NCBI GenBank assembly: GCA_023630585.1
Contig: CM042553.1
Coordinates: 20,308,020 to 20,372,019 of the forward strand
Length of the DNA: 64,000 nt
Reading direction: 5' to 3'
Source of the DNA: Cranoglanis bouderius
Lineage: Eukaryota > Chordata > Actinopteri > Siluriformes > Cranoglanididae
This document shows, piece after piece, positions 46,277 through 58,080 of this stretch (position 1 is its first letter; each line of letters starts with the position of its first letter). The notes below the pieces were generated by a model. It worked only from the letters and a program-made list of their open reading frames with translations. It searched no databases and was not told the DNA's origin. The position numbers and the translations under genes were made by a program.

Positions 46277-47303
46277 ATGCTGCGGTCGCCTCTCAGGCCT
46301 CTTGTGCCTCTATCAGCACTTGCTCTGCTCGGCTGGTGTTGGTACACCTTTAGGAAGAAGAGGAACCAATGCGAGAGGGCTGAGGAAGAATTGTTGGTCT
46401 CCTCTGTTGCTAGAAAGCAAAGTATGGTGGAGAATGTTGCAGTTCAGGAAGCTGCTGCCAATGGAAGTACGCTGGCAGCACAGGATGTGAAAACACACTG
46501 CCATTTTCAGTCACAGGAAAAACAAGAGGGTGACCAAAATCTTATCCACCTTAGCAGTACCATAGATGACTCATCCGTCATGTCTGGGGCCTCACAGGCC
46601 ACTAATCTCACCGCCACGCCGATTGTACGACTTCTAAAAGGAATTCGCCCGGAACCAGAAGGGGAGGTTTCCAGAGCTCAAGCGTCTCTGCTCCTGGCCG
46701 AGAAGCCAGAAACGGAGCCGGATAAAGAGGACGACACCGTTAAAGGTCACTCGGACTTTAAAGCGATCGAGACTGAGTCTTTAGCACAGCAGCCCGCAGG
46801 AATTGTGTGCCCCGAAGAACACAGAGTGACTAATGGGTCTGAAAAGCAAATTGAAAGAGGCCCAAGCCTGAGTGAAGCCGACGGCCTGGTCGTCGAGGTT
46901 ATCAATGGTGCTACAGAAGAGGTCACGGCGGTTGGTGGTGGCATTTTAAAAAGAAAAGATCACGCATCAATTCAACAAAGCCAAGCGCAACTTCAAAAAG
47001 AAATCGACAAGAATAACAGTTTAGCGTTCACTAAGAAAGATGTTGATGCTCTTACTAAGACAGTGGAGTTAAGTGTCTCTTCAGCACACAAGCCAAGTGA
47101 CCCCCCTTCAACATTCCCAGCAGGAGAGGATTCAGGTTGTAGTACGTGCTGTTCAGAGGATGGGGTAGAAGCGGGGAAAGCTTCAAGCAAGTCTCAAGCT
47201 GTGGAGAAAATGTCGCCCACCGTTTCAGTATCTTCAGAAAGTCACTATGCCATAGCCCAAGAAAATGGAAAACTCTCAAGACAAAAGGCAGATGCCTCTG
47301 AAG
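46277..47303 (+). CDS. akap1: akap1 exon 2 (N-terminus, PKA anchor region)
   Basis: AKAP1 tethers protein kinase A and RNA to the outer mitochondrial membrane. The ten coding exons (1,980 bp) give 659 residues against 903 in human, the shortfall being in this disordered part. The ATG starts MLRSPLRPLVPLSALALLGW CWYTFRKKR, a hydrophobic membrane anchor followed by basic residues, as in the human protein. Residues about 202-219 (VVEVINGATEEVTAV) align with the RII-binding helix (pattern VI..ATE.V.A). The rest is acidic and unstructured. The donor GAAG|GTTAGT leaves one base. Without splicing the frame would stop two codons later. Confidence 0.93.
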
Positions 47304-47481
47304 GTTAGTCTAACTCTAACAGAAATGTTTCTCTTCCACTTTCTGATGAGCTTTTTAAACTTTTAGTTTCACTATTACAGTGAATTTTGCGAGTGAATAA
47401 ATACATTTGTTGGAATAAGAAAGCCATAGGTTTTGCGGTAAGATGCCTGAAATGGCTGCTTCATCAGATGCTCTATTACAG

Positions 47482-47588
47482 GCGCTAACGGAGTACAGTG
47501 TGTGAACGGAGAGAGCAGGGTCGCCAGTAAACGAGCCACGCAATCTAGGAATTCACCCCACACTCTGTGGAACATAGAGGTGCCAGCT
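47482..47588 (+). CDS. akap1: akap1 exon 3
   Basis: 107 bp, acceptor tattacag, donor gtgagt. It encodes GANGVQCVNGESRVASKRAT through HTLWNIEVPA, the first strand of the KH domain (human WEIEVPK). Confidence 0.9.
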
Positions 47589-47738
47589 GTGAGTGTCTAA
47601 AGAGTCCAGTCGAACACTGCTTAGATACGTCTAGACATTGGAAAAGTGACGCGTTCCTCATACTCTGTACTGTCGTATGTGCTCACATTACACAGATTTA
47701 TATTAGCTTTTAAGTACTCGTTATCTTTTTTGTGGCAG

Positions 47739-47865
47739 CACCTCATCGGGCGATTAATTGGAAAGAAAGGGAAGTACATTTCCTCCCTGAAGCAAAGTTC
47801 TGGCGCGAAGATCTACGTGTCTACTCTTCCATACACGTACGAGTTTCAGATCTGTCATCTAGAGG
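47739..47865 (+). CDS. akap1: akap1 exon 4 (KH domain)
   Basis: 127 bp, acceptor tgtggcag, donor gtgagt. It encodes HLIGRLIGKKGKYISSLKQS, with the KH signature GKKG between two helices, then SGAKIYVSTLPYTYEFQICH. This domain binds RNA and is the best-conserved part of the protein. Confidence 0.96.
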
Positions 47866-47965
47866 GTGAGTTTGCTTCTCAACCCGAAAATTCTCAAACT
47901 GTAATGGCACCCGGTGTCCACTGGGAGGCAGGACGACATTTCTAATTCTAGGCTGTTCCGCTCAG

Positions 47966-48090
47966 GGTCTGAGGTGCAGGTGGAAAAAGCTCTGGCGCTA
48001 ATCGGAAAAAAGTTCAAAGATTTGGATTTGAGCAACCGGCTGAGCAGTTTGCAACCTGCTGCAATCCATTCTCTACCCGTCACTTCCTGG
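47966..48090 (+). CDS. akap1: akap1 exon 5 (KH domain end)
   Basis: 125 bp, acceptor cgctcag, donor gtaagt. It encodes SEVQVEKALALIGKKFKDLD and SNRLSSLQPAAIHSLPVTSW, the last KH helix and linker. Confidence 0.95.
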
Positions 48091-48539
48091 GTAAGTAAGT
48101 GGCTGCCATTTTTATATCCATCAATAGTGTATAAATAGATAAAGAACAGCTGCTTTTAAATTAAAGGCCTTGATTGATTCTGGGAGGGTGACATCAGGTT
48201 TCTTTTCAGGGGCAATATCCTTCTAAACCATAGATTGATTTTTATATGTCAGTTCTGATATGAATCCATTTTATTTATTTTTGCAGAATGGATGACCGGG
48301 TTAATCCCTTTATTGTTTTTGTTAACGATAATTTAAGTAATGTGATATTTAATTATAGACTCTCTGCCTTTTCTCATTATTCTGCTTCCTGCAAGTCTCA
48401 TCATATCCCTTTCACTGCTATTGTGAAAATAGAAGCACAAACTAAAATCGTGGTTGAACTTCATATTTGATCCGACCCGTAGCCCTGGGAGTAAAATAGT
48501 TTCGCACGTGACTCAAAACAATCTTTACACCACCCTTTT

Positions 48540-48870
48540 GCTTTTTAGTCCCAAAATAAATCTGAAAACAGTCGCCATTCCAGTTCATTCTAAAGGTGTT
48601 CAGTGGGGTTGAGATCAGGGCTCTGTGCAGTTCTTCCACTCTAACGTTGGCAATCCATGTCTTCATGGAGCTCGCTTTGTGCACAGGAGCATTGTCATGC
48701 CGGAACTGCTCCTTAGTTGCAGTGAAGGGAAATCTTGATGCTACAGAATACAAAGACATTCTAGACAATTGCGTGCTTTAAACTTTTGTGGCAACAGTTT
48801 GGGGAAGAACCACATATAGGTGTGATGGTCAGGTGTCCAGATACTATTGACCATATAGTGTTTAACTTTC
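48540..48870 (-). mobile_element. Tc1-like transposase remnant
   Basis: The plus strand carries CAGTGGGGTTGAGATCAGGG then CTCTGTGCAGTTCTTCCACT and GTCTTCATGGAGCTCGCTTT, the antisense of a degenerate DDE C-terminal region. The same family is better preserved at 58.08-58.6 kb. It lies in the akap1 intron between exons 5 and 6. Confidence 0.65.
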
Positions 48871-48968
48871 CCATGGATCACCCCTGGTTTCACATGTAAC
48901 CAGACATGCCAAATATGTGTTTTTGTGAATGTGATCATACAAGTAGTTTTGTGTGTGCTTGCATCTAG

Positions 48969-49146
48969 CTACTGCTCCCTCAGGACGGAACTGCGGAGGT
49001 CATCGTACCGCGGGTGGAGGCAGCAAACTACCTGTTTGTTCAGCAGCACACACACCCCACGTATTACGGCCTGCGCGTTCTCACAGAGCAGATGCTCTTC
49101 TGCTACAGCCATTCAGGATGCCCCAGCCTGCCCACTCCTGTGGAAG
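48969..49146 (+). CDS. akap1: akap1 exon 6
   Basis: 178 bp, acceptor catctag, donor gtacat. It encodes LLLPQDGTAEVIVPRVEAAN and FVQQHTHPTYYGLRVLTEQM, leading into the Tudor domain. Length and phase join exons 5 and 7 exactly. Confidence 0.94.
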
Positions 49147-49425
49147 GTACATCATACCAGCAAGCTCTCTCCACACACACATATACTGCCTTCAGGCCTC
49201 TATTTGTGTTGCCCTTTCGTGCCCTTTTCTATCCGTGTTGCCCTTTCCTGTTTCCTGTTCCTGAAGGGTTTCTCACCTTCAGCTTTGACTTGCACGTCCT
49301 GATTTGCCACCGCTGCATTTTGGATCTTCTATGTCATTTACGTTATTTTGTTACAAACGCACACAATACATGCAAATATATCAATTCCAAGCTTTTGAAT
49401 AATACTGTTTCTGTCTTTCTCACAG

Positions 49426-49576
49426 CAGGAGTGTTATGCGCGGCCCCGTCTCCCGACAGTGCCTGGTGGAGAGCTCAGGTCATTCAACATTACAAAGACT
49501 CCAACACTGTACAGATCAGATATGTGGACTATGGAGGCTATGTGACCGTTAACCTCACTTCTCTGAAGCAGATCAG
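49426..49576 (+). CDS. akap1: akap1 exon 7 (Tudor core)
   Basis: 151 bp with tandem acceptor cacagcag; the longer form is taken because it aligns with the human PVEITV residues. It encodes AGVLCAAPSPDSAWWRAQVI and NTVQIRYVDYGGYVTVNLTS. The WWRAQV and RYVDYGGY motifs form the aromatic Tudor fold. The donor is gttatt. Confidence 0.94.
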
Positions 49577-49682
49577 GTTATTCCTTTCTTCTGTTTTTTT
49601 TTTTTTTTCAGGCTTGTTTTTACAGCTTTTGATGGGATTGGGAAGACCTACAAAAGTTGCTCAGTTTTGCTTATTTTCACAG

Positions 49683-49750
49683 ATCTGATTTTGTGGCCTT
49701 GCCTTTCCAAGCGTCTGAAGTTATGTTAGAAAACATTGCACCGTTCCCAG
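49683..49750 (+). CDS. akap1: akap1 exon 8
   Basis: 68 bp, acceptor tttcacag, donor gtatgt. It encodes SDFVALPFQASEVMLENIAP, matching SDFVTLPFQGAEVLL of the extended Tudor domain. Confidence 0.93.
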
Positions 49751-49974
49751 GTATGTAAGTAACGGTAAAGTGTATTGCAAATAATATTTTCCTCGCAATC
49801 ATTTATTCATGGTGTAATTATTAAGTACAGGAAGTTACCTTCCAGCGTCTTATTTTAGAACGAGAGCCTTTGTGTTCAGACCAGAATAAATTGGATTATA
49901 TTATTCCAAATCTGCACATAGATTGTGTGCACTCGGCCTCAAACTTTCAGAATGCTGTTCCTTTGATTCCTCAG

Positions 49975-50048
49975 GAAAGGGGAAGTTTTCAATTGAAGCC
50001 AAAGAGGCTCTTGAGGAATTAACACAGGGGGTTCCTTTAATCATAAAG
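49975..50048 (+). CDS. akap1: akap1 exon 9
   Basis: 74 bp, acceptor attcctcag, donor gtgaga. It encodes KGKFSIEAKEALEELTQGVP then LIIK. It is more diverged than neighbouring exons but joins both in frame. Confidence 0.88.
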
Positions 50049-50260
50049 GTGAGAAACTGATATCCCGAACATTCCTGCTTTCTTGTTTTGATCTGCTTCT
50101 CAAAAGGATAAAGCACCACTTAAGCGTTGTTTTCACTTACTCCTCTTTGCGATCCGTATCGGACATCATCAGTATGCTGCAGGAGGAGTTTTGTCCAAAG
50201 CTACTGTTTAGCTTTAATCATTTCTATTGAATGAAAGTGTGTGTATTTTTCTGTTCTTAG

Positions 50261-50320
50261 GTGACTGGCAGTCAGAACAGACTGCCCTTAGTGCACATGT
50301 GGCGACATAGAGGAGAAGAG
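50261..50320 (+). CDS. akap1: akap1 exon 10
   Basis: 60 bp, exactly 20 codons: VTGSQNRLPLVHMWRHRGEE, aligning with [20 protein letters not shown] of human AKAP1. Acceptor gttcttag; donor gtttgt. Confidence 0.9.
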
Positions 50321-50349
50321 GTTTGTATTGATTACGTTCATTTAATCTT

Positions 50350-50520
50350 TTGTAGAGCTGCACGGATATCATTGGTACTCATCGATACTGATCTCAGTAG
50401 ATTAACCAATCAGGAGGCACTTATCAGAGCATTTTTATTTATTTATTTATTTATGAGCAAGCATAAATGAGCATGGTGCCAGACCGATACCAGTATCAGT
50501 ATTGATGCATCCCCAAATTT
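50350..50520. mobile_element. Dispersed repeat in last akap1 intron
   Basis: AGCTGCACGGATATCATTGG, GTACTCATCGATACTGATCT and ACCGATACCAGTATCAGTAT resemble a common fish repeat built on a CGATAC motif. Confidence 0.35.
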
Positions 50521-50833
50521 AAGGACTGGGGTGGGGGGTGTTTGGTGGGGGGCGGCAGGGAGTTATGTTTTTTTTTTTTTGTCAAGTGGCAGGGCATTTT
50601 TCTGGTAAAACTGCATATTAATTTTGTGAGATGTGGCCTAAGGGACGGAGAACCAGAATGACCTTTTCATCCAAGACGGCAACCCCATAACCTAAATATT
50701 CAGCTACACAAAGAATAATTTATTATTATTATTTTTTAATATGTACTTTTTATACATGATGGTACATCACACTGCATCCTTACTCAGAATACAGTAACCA
50801 GGAAGATGGTGTCTCTCCTATGTGCTGATGTAG

Positions 50834-50896
50834 ATGATTTCGGTGAATGGAGCGCTGGTGGAGCATGGGCTTTGCTCGTGGTTGGACAGCCACTGA
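50834..50896 (+). CDS. akap1: akap1 last coding exon
   Basis: 63 bp, acceptor ctgatgtag. It encodes MISVNGALVEHGLCSWLDSH and stop TGA (50894-50896), matching the human end LINRSLVERGLAQWVDS but four or five residues shorter. It was found by family match. Confidence 0.9.
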   Translation: MISVNGALVEHGLCSWLDSH

Positions 50897-51085
50897 TGGT
50901 GAAGCCTGTACACGTCTACTTCACCTCTTCTCCCCTTAGTCTGTAGTCTTTGCTCACACGGGCCTTGGTGCACACACAGCAGTGCTCCTTGTATTGTGTA
51001 GAAATCATGCAATTTACACTTTTGCATATGAAAATTAACTTTGACTTCCTTGAGACAAATAAAGAAGAGAAAAAAATATGGGGGG
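50897..51085 (+). other. akap1: akap1 3' UTR
   Basis: AATAAA at 51058-51063 in an A-rich context is the first plausible poly(A) signal, giving a short UTR of about 190 nt. A longer form is possible. Confidence 0.5.
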
Positions 51086-52830
51086 GGGAAAAATCAGCAT
51101 GAACTCTCGAGTAGGTTACAGTCAGATTGTAGTACACATCACTGTACATTTTATTATGATTTCTGTACAAGTTAACTAAGATTTAAGAAGTTTTTCTGAT
51201 TGAACAGATTTGTGATGCTCATTTGTTTTTCTTTGTATATCTGAGGTACATTTCTGAAACGTCTTCATTTGGATTTGAGTGGCTGTATATACTAACTGTC
51301 TAATTCCTTATTGCTGCTTTGTTACTCTCACTGTTTCTTTTTTTTTTTTTTGTCTTCTTTTGCTGCACGTCTTTTCCCATTTTAAAAATGAGGAATCTTA
51401 ATTAGGATGTGGATGTGATGTGAGCCAATTGGCTTCACGCTGCTAAGCTAAAGCACAAAAACATCTTTCTAAAGAAAGGCACTCGGTGTGGGGAGTTAAT
51501 ATCTTTGCTACCGTAAGTTTAAAAAAATAATAAATTAAAGAAACCCTCTTAGTGTGCTGCTGTGTTTGAATCACATCAGTAATACCCGGTGTTTGTGAAA
51601 GGGTTTTTTTTTTTTTTTCCTGATTTTGTTTTAAAATGTCTGTCTTTTTTTAACAGTTTAAAAATATTAATAAATTTATTGATAGCATGTAATTTGTTTT
51701 TACAGTTTAAACTGTTGCTTTAATAGTCGTCTCATACTTGCTCACACATTTTGCTGGTATTGCACTGAAGATATGCGGCGGTCTGGGAAACCCATCAGAT
51801 GATGTTGGCTAAAATTGTAAACAGACAAAAATGGCCAAAATTGGGTTTTTCAGCCACTAATTAATTGTTTGTATGTATGTATGTATGTATGTAATCAGAG
51901 AACACCACTCACACACTCTGTAGACAAAATTTTAAAATGTGTGACTGATCTAATAAAAAGAAGGGAAATTTAGGCTACAGATCAGGAGTGAGTGAATGAA
52001 TCAGTTCTTATTTCCCCACTGATGTTGGTGTGAAAAGAGATCAGTCGAGTGAAGCGACAACAACGTTTAAATACCGTGATACTTACTTTTACCTCAGGTG
52101 ATGAGGCTGATGTGGATGATGCTGCTAACTAATTTCCCATGGTAAACATATAATTCTTTATAAGAATTGTGTTCCTTTTTCATAAGTAAATTTGGTTACA
52201 AATGTAGAAGTGGGCGGTGTGACTGCTCGCTGTAGCCTATTCTCTCCTTTCAGGACATTTAATAAAACGGGTTAAGATATTTCTCAGAGATGATATAAAG
52301 ATGGCATCCGAAATATTAAGGGCTCATTAAATTTTTGTGATGTAAACAAAATGGCTTATAATAATGTGCCATTTTATATAAAATAAAATTGTTATTAAAT
52401 GTGAAATGACTGCTGAATGGGCGGGGCTTCTGACAGCCTGCCAATCTGTAGGTTATAAATAAAAGTTGGTATACAGATTCATAATTTTGTGACTTGGTTA
52501 TTACATATAAAATACAAATAAAGTTAATAAATAGCGCTTGCTTTTAGACCACCTGCGTGTTTGTGCCTTTGAGGCGGGTTGATGTTTGTGAATGTAATCG
52601 TTTTCCTTTTCACCTTTGGATTATAAATACCAGAAGTTTGTAGTTTGTTATATATATATATATATATATAAAGTAGAAAATGTCCAAATTTTCCCAAGGG
52701 GTTTCCCAGACTGCCACATACATAACTTGGATCCATGTCTAAGTGCTTTAACATTTCACTTTGGCAGGATTTCATAATAATTAAAGTAGTTTAGGTCTTA
52801 GTAAGTATTTTTGTTTGTTTGTTTGTCTGT
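51086..52830. other. Intergenic, no gene seen
   Basis: AT-rich with a TATG run at 51875-51893 and an (AT)n run at 52648-52670. No convincing ORF. Confidence 0.6.
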
Positions 52831-52832
52831 AG

Positions 52833-52971
52833 AATGATATCTGCAAGGAACATATGCTGTAATCCTTGATCAGGACAACATTGTCTGTCGCCAACATTGC
52901 TGACATCCGGAGGTTTATAGAAGCTCTCAACATGGCTCAAGTTCGATCATCAAACGATGGGCAGTGACCCA
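52833..52971 (+). other. Exon-like segment, non-coding
   Basis: Bounded by a T-rich acceptor (tttgtctgtag) and a strong donor (cccag|gtaaga), 139 bp long and GC-richer than its surroundings. No long frame. It could be a lncRNA exon or chance. Confidence 0.25.
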
Positions 52972-54829
52972 GGTAAGACGCTTTTATTCTGCATTCATTC
53001 AGTGTGCAACCACAAACATTCAGGAGCTCCTATATATCCTAGACAGTTGTTAGCCTATCTTGCCCATGTCGGGGATTAAGGGATTACTAATTTCAAAAAA
53101 ATATTTTACATAAACACACATCACGCACACTCAACAATGTTTTAAAAAAAATTATGCTTCTTCCAAAGAAGAGACTAAACGCAAAACCCTGATAAACAGA
53201 GCCTACTCAATATGAACTACATTTCTCCGACACTGGCCAATGATTTGTGCGTTTGAAGTACTCCGAGCCAGGCAGTTAATTTATTCTTTCCTGACTGCAT
53301 TTGTTAAATAAAACGATCTTTATAAGTAACGCCGATGTTCGTGGTCAGAATGCTCTGTCATAGCAGGTCGACTTTTTTCCTGTTACTGTTCAAAAAACTT
53401 CACACTTGGCTTGAAGCCATTACTTTCACTGGATTTAAACTCTGCAGATTTTTATTTTTAGAGGTGCTTTAGCTTTCACACCATGATCTTATAGTTGAAC
53501 TAGACCTGGGCTTTTTAGCGCTTTTAGCAGTTGGCGCTTGAGGAACTGCAGTCATTACAGACTGGACAAGTCATTTTCTTGTCGAGATCGGCTGTGACAT
53601 TTTGTTTGTGTTGATTCGTTGCTTTCTGGTCAGTTGATGTGTGGTTTTTTTTTTTTTTTCCTTCTTCTTCTTCTTGTTTTTTTTCCCTCCCCCTTTTTGT
53701 CAAGGCAGCCAATTTTCTTTCAGTCTTGGCTCCATTTTCTTTGCTCCATTGCTACTCGATCAGCTGCACTGCTCTGTATAACAGATTGTTGGATGTGAGT
53801 AGTGTATTTAGTCTTTGGCACACAGAGCGAAGTATTGCTTTTCTCATTTTACTCTGTTTACTGTGTACATGTCCAAATTACAGACAGGTCACTGCTGAGA
53901 CTTCGCTCTCTAAAGAAACAGGATGTTTTTCAGTCATTGACCCAAAATCTTGAGGCATTTATTTCCTTGACTTCATTCCAGCAGGGAACCCGGGCTTAGT
54001 ATTTTTGCAGTGTTCTTTCTCTTCACTTCTTGCATCTCTCTTCTTGTTTAAAGTCACTTCAAATTGCAAGTCACGTTTCTTCAAGAACAGCTATCAAGAA
54101 AATATCTGATTTGATTAAAACTATAAATCATTTCTCTCCATTTCAAACCTGCGTTTACTTGCGTAAATTACAAAATGTACACAATTTAACAAAACAGCTT
54201 TAAGAGTTATCGGCTTGACAAGATCTAAAACTTTTAGCTTGTCTGCCTGATGCCTTGTTGTCTCCAGAATCCACCTGCCTGATTCTTACAGTCTTATTCC
54301 AGGGTTGGGAGAGTCAGAGCTTTGCTCCGACAATGTTCCTGTCCCTATTAGAACAATTCAACGTCTCAGTGCCGTGTAATGATTCTCTCTGCGCAGTGCT
54401 TATGCTGTAATACGAGTAAAACATTTTCTACTATCGTTTTAAAAACTACCGGCTTTCCTGAACAGAAATATTTCTCTTTTGCATGTATCTCAATCCCAGC
54501 TGTAGTGCAAGATTAGGCTGTTTTGCTAACAGCTTGAATAAATCGTTCACCATGTCAGGAATTCACACTTGGCTAGCGAGATTTTAGGCATCTTTAGGCT
54601 GTTGGACTGTTTTTTACCACTCTGTTAAAATGGCTTCTTACACTACGTGATTTTTGTAGGAAGCTAGCCAAGGCAAGATTAAAAAAAAACAAACAAACAA
54701 AAAAAACCCCCAGAAAAATCATGTGTTTGAATCCCAGTGAAGCCACAGCCATTCGTGACTGGAATCCAAGAGAGCACAATTGTTCACATCATTCAGCGCA
54801 ACACTAAAAAAATCTAAATCTCGGACATC

Positions 54830-55060
54830 TGTGAGCACATGTATGCGGAAGAGGGAAGATAGCGCTTCCCTCCTAGTACATTACCCCGCCCTGTGTTACA
54901 GCATGAACAGTAGTTCGACAAGATGCAGCTGGTTGGAGTCACGCGTCTTGAAGGAAGCACGTGCTATCCCTCACATTCCCCGGTTAGTAGCTGTTGTGCG
55001 ATAGGGCAGAGCTAGCTAGTGAGTTGTTGTTGTTGTTGTTAGTAAATGATCAAATTGGGA
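54830..55060. mobile_element. SINE-like fish repeat
   Basis: Contains GAGCACATGTATGCGGAAGA, GCTGGTTGGAGTCACGCGTC, GAAGGAAGCACGTGCTATCC and TAGTAGCTGTTGTGCGATAG, the consensus blocks of a repeat common in ostariophysan fish, ending in (GTT)n. Confidence 0.5.
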
Positions 55061-55224
55061 AGAAAATTAGCAGATTTAGGTGAAATATGTTTATGGTGTC
55101 TTAATGTTGAGGTGTCAGTGTGCTATAAGCTGACAGAATTGACGTACTATACACTATGTACTCTCCCGTCTATTTTATGAATCTTAGAAATGTAGTATCG
55201 TCGCAAGTGGAACACTAACGGAAG

Positions 55225-55490
55225 TGTGAGGATGGGTTCCCTTTTGAGGACCCACCCAGATGAGGATGGGTTCCGTTTTGAGTCTGGTTCCTCTCAAGGT
55301 TTCTTCCTCATATCGTCTCAGGGAGGTTTTCCTTGCCACCGTCACCTCTGGCTTGCTCATTAGGGAAAAATTTATCAATTTAAAATTTAGATCCGAAATT
55401 TATATATTTCTGTAAAGCTGCTTTGTGACAATGTCCATTGTTAAAAGCGCTATACAAATAAAACTGAATTGAATCGAATTGAATCAGCCG
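55225..55490 (+). mobile_element. 3' end of an L2-clade LINE
   Basis: GATGGGTTCCGTTTTGAGTC, TGGTTCCTCTCAAGGTTTCT, CTCAGGGAGGTTTTCCTTGC, then GTAAAGCTGCTTTGTGACAA and AAAGCGCTATACAAATAAAA are the well-known 3' tail of teleost L2-type LINEs, ending in (GAATT)n. A 30-bp piece of the start is duplicated in tandem near 55228-55275. No reverse-transcriptase ORF is attached. Confidence 0.8.
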
Positions 55491-58075
55491 TTTCCCAGTC
55501 AATGGACAAAGACGTCAAACACACATAACGTGACGCCTCTCGCTTTAGCAGAATACCCAGAGTCGACGAAAATGACCTATGCAACCGTACCTTGGTACGG
55601 TGAATTTTTAAATTGTTGAAAACTACCTCGCACAGCATGGGCTAATTTAAAAGAATTCACTTCATTTGTAAGATGTCTTGTCCACCAGCGTGTCATCGGC
55701 CATCTTGAATTTTTAATTTTTTTTCTCATCCAGTGCCAGCACCTGGTAGCCCCTCCCCTCTTCCTCTTACATTTCCAAATGGTGGTGATTGTCCGCAGCT
55801 TAACCTGAGCCTTTTGAACAAAAGTCGTTTTAATGTAACTTTTTTTTTTTAACCCATTCTTCTCATTTTTAGTCACTTTCCTGTTTAAAATTTATCCTTC
55901 TCTGGCCGAGAAGCTGCGTCTTTTCCATCTTGTACGACCGCGTCTGCTGTCCGAGTGAGCCGTGTGGTTTTCTCCTCCTCGTCCTGCCTTTTTTTTGTTT
56001 CGTCTGTTCTGGGACAGTGTGTCTGCTGCTTAATTTCTGTGGCAGAGGTTGATTTATGGGCTCTGCACAGCACAACAAAGTGGAGTCATCACGCTCCCTA
56101 AGCACTGCACTCTCTCCATCATGTTGATCAGCCACACTTCCTGGGTGTACTCGGCTTGTCGGATTGGTTTGTGACCCAGTTTCTCACCGACGTTGGTCCT
56201 TTCAATTTCCAAACCCACTCAGTTGCCGGTATTTCGAAGGAGACAGATACTCAAGCAGAGCTAGACTTACTAAATGCAGTGAAGTCCAGAATTATCGAGA
56301 TCTTTCAGGAAGTTTTGAGTTTTTGTACGTACACACAATGCCTCCAATTTTCCAAACATTTAGAATATCTTCATATCATCAAGTTAATAAAACTTGATTC
56401 CATAATAAGTATTTTCTTACAAAATATGGCCATAAATGTCGATAATTATTGACAGGCTAGAATATTTTAAATAAATGCAAAGAAATAGTCCTATAGTTAC
56501 TTTTCTATGTTTGTTTATTTACAGGAAACTTTTAGGACAGATTTGTTAGTGTAGACTAGGCTGTTATTTGAAACAGGTGTTTTTGTACTACTCCTTAAAT
56601 CTCATGTTTGAAAGAATGTCATGTTAAAATAAAACTCTACAGTATCCCAATATTTTTAATGCCAGATATACCACCGATATCAGGCAGTATGTATTTGAAT
56701 ATAAATTTTGACAAAAAAATTTTTTAGGTGCCAATAATTCTAAGGTTACTCTAAAGGTTAGGACTTTAAGGATGATTAAAGAAAATGAAACCATGTTGCT
56801 GTTAGTCACACTGCCAGTATGCCTTTTACAACCAACAAATGAAACTGAGTCAGGATTTTTATTTTGTATTTTTTTTAATTCCAAGCTAAATTTAATAATG
56901 TCTTCTATCCTGTAGATGGAGCTGCAGGCTTAAATTAAATTAGTGGCCAAGACTGTCTTTCAAGCCTTAAAATCTTTGCCAAATGTTTTAGATTTACAGT
57001 CAATAAACCACTTAAACAATGTAAACTGTTACCTCTTTGAGATAAACAGAGGACTCGTGTAGCCGTATGAAGCTACAGTTCCTCGGATACACGCCGTAGA
57101 CGTTGTTAGAGATTAAGGATTGACCTTTTGTCTTTTGGAAGTTCTCCAAGGCAATAAGCTCCAAGAATAAACCCTAAGCAAAACTCCAGGCCAATAAACA
57201 AGCACGGATGTGAGTTGCTTTGCTGATTGGGGCAGACAGTCGTACCCTGCTCTTTATCCCGAAACGTCCTGAGTATGCAGGATCCTTTTTTTTTCCCCCC
57301 CCCTCTGTGATTCCTCACTTCAGACGTGCACTGACAGTATCTCGCGTGCCTCCTTGCCCCTTCTGCCGACCTTCACTTGTCTGCCTTTGTCTGGCCTGTA
57401 TAAGAGTGATGACGCCTCTCATTGTGCTGGCAATATGACAAACAAGGAACAAGATTACCTGTGGCATCTGGGTGGTCAGGATGGATGGGCCAGTGGATCC
57501 GTTGCAGTGCATCTCTTCTGCAATGCATTGTGGGAGAGCAGCAAGGGCATGTTTTGTAAGCTGACTGATCTCAACATGTGTACAGTTCATGTAACAGGAA
57601 ATCTCTCTCTCTCTCACTCACTCACACACTCACTCTCAATAATGGATGGTGATGGGTGTTCTGCTACAGCGAATGGTCGAAGCTAATAAGAGCTGTTAAA
57701 AGCCACAAATCGCACCCTCTGTGGCATAATTTTATTTGGGTTTGGGTGGGGGGAGGGGGGGGGCATAGTACCAGATCCTGAATAATGGCAGCACTGCATC
57801 AACACTGAAATATATTACTGATATTTACCAGAGGGCATTGTGGATCAGAGCAGTTCCTGTGCATTATGCACATTCATTTTTCTTTTTCAGTGCATGGAGT
57901 AATGTAAAGTGTTGCTGTACATAATTGGGTGCTGTTATCTGGAGGGATTGCAGGAATTGTATATATTATAGACAGCAAAGACTTAATAAAGTAACAAGCA
58001 CAATTATATTCTGAAATAAAAAAAAAAGTGTATCAATAATTATCATGATAAATACCAAGTAAGTAAGTACATTTT
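55491..58075. other. Intergenic, no gene seen
   Basis: No supported gene. GCACCAATAATT-like motifs near 56725 hint at another decayed Tc1 end, and there is a G-rich run near 57750. Confidence 0.5.
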
Positions 58076-58080
58076 ATACA

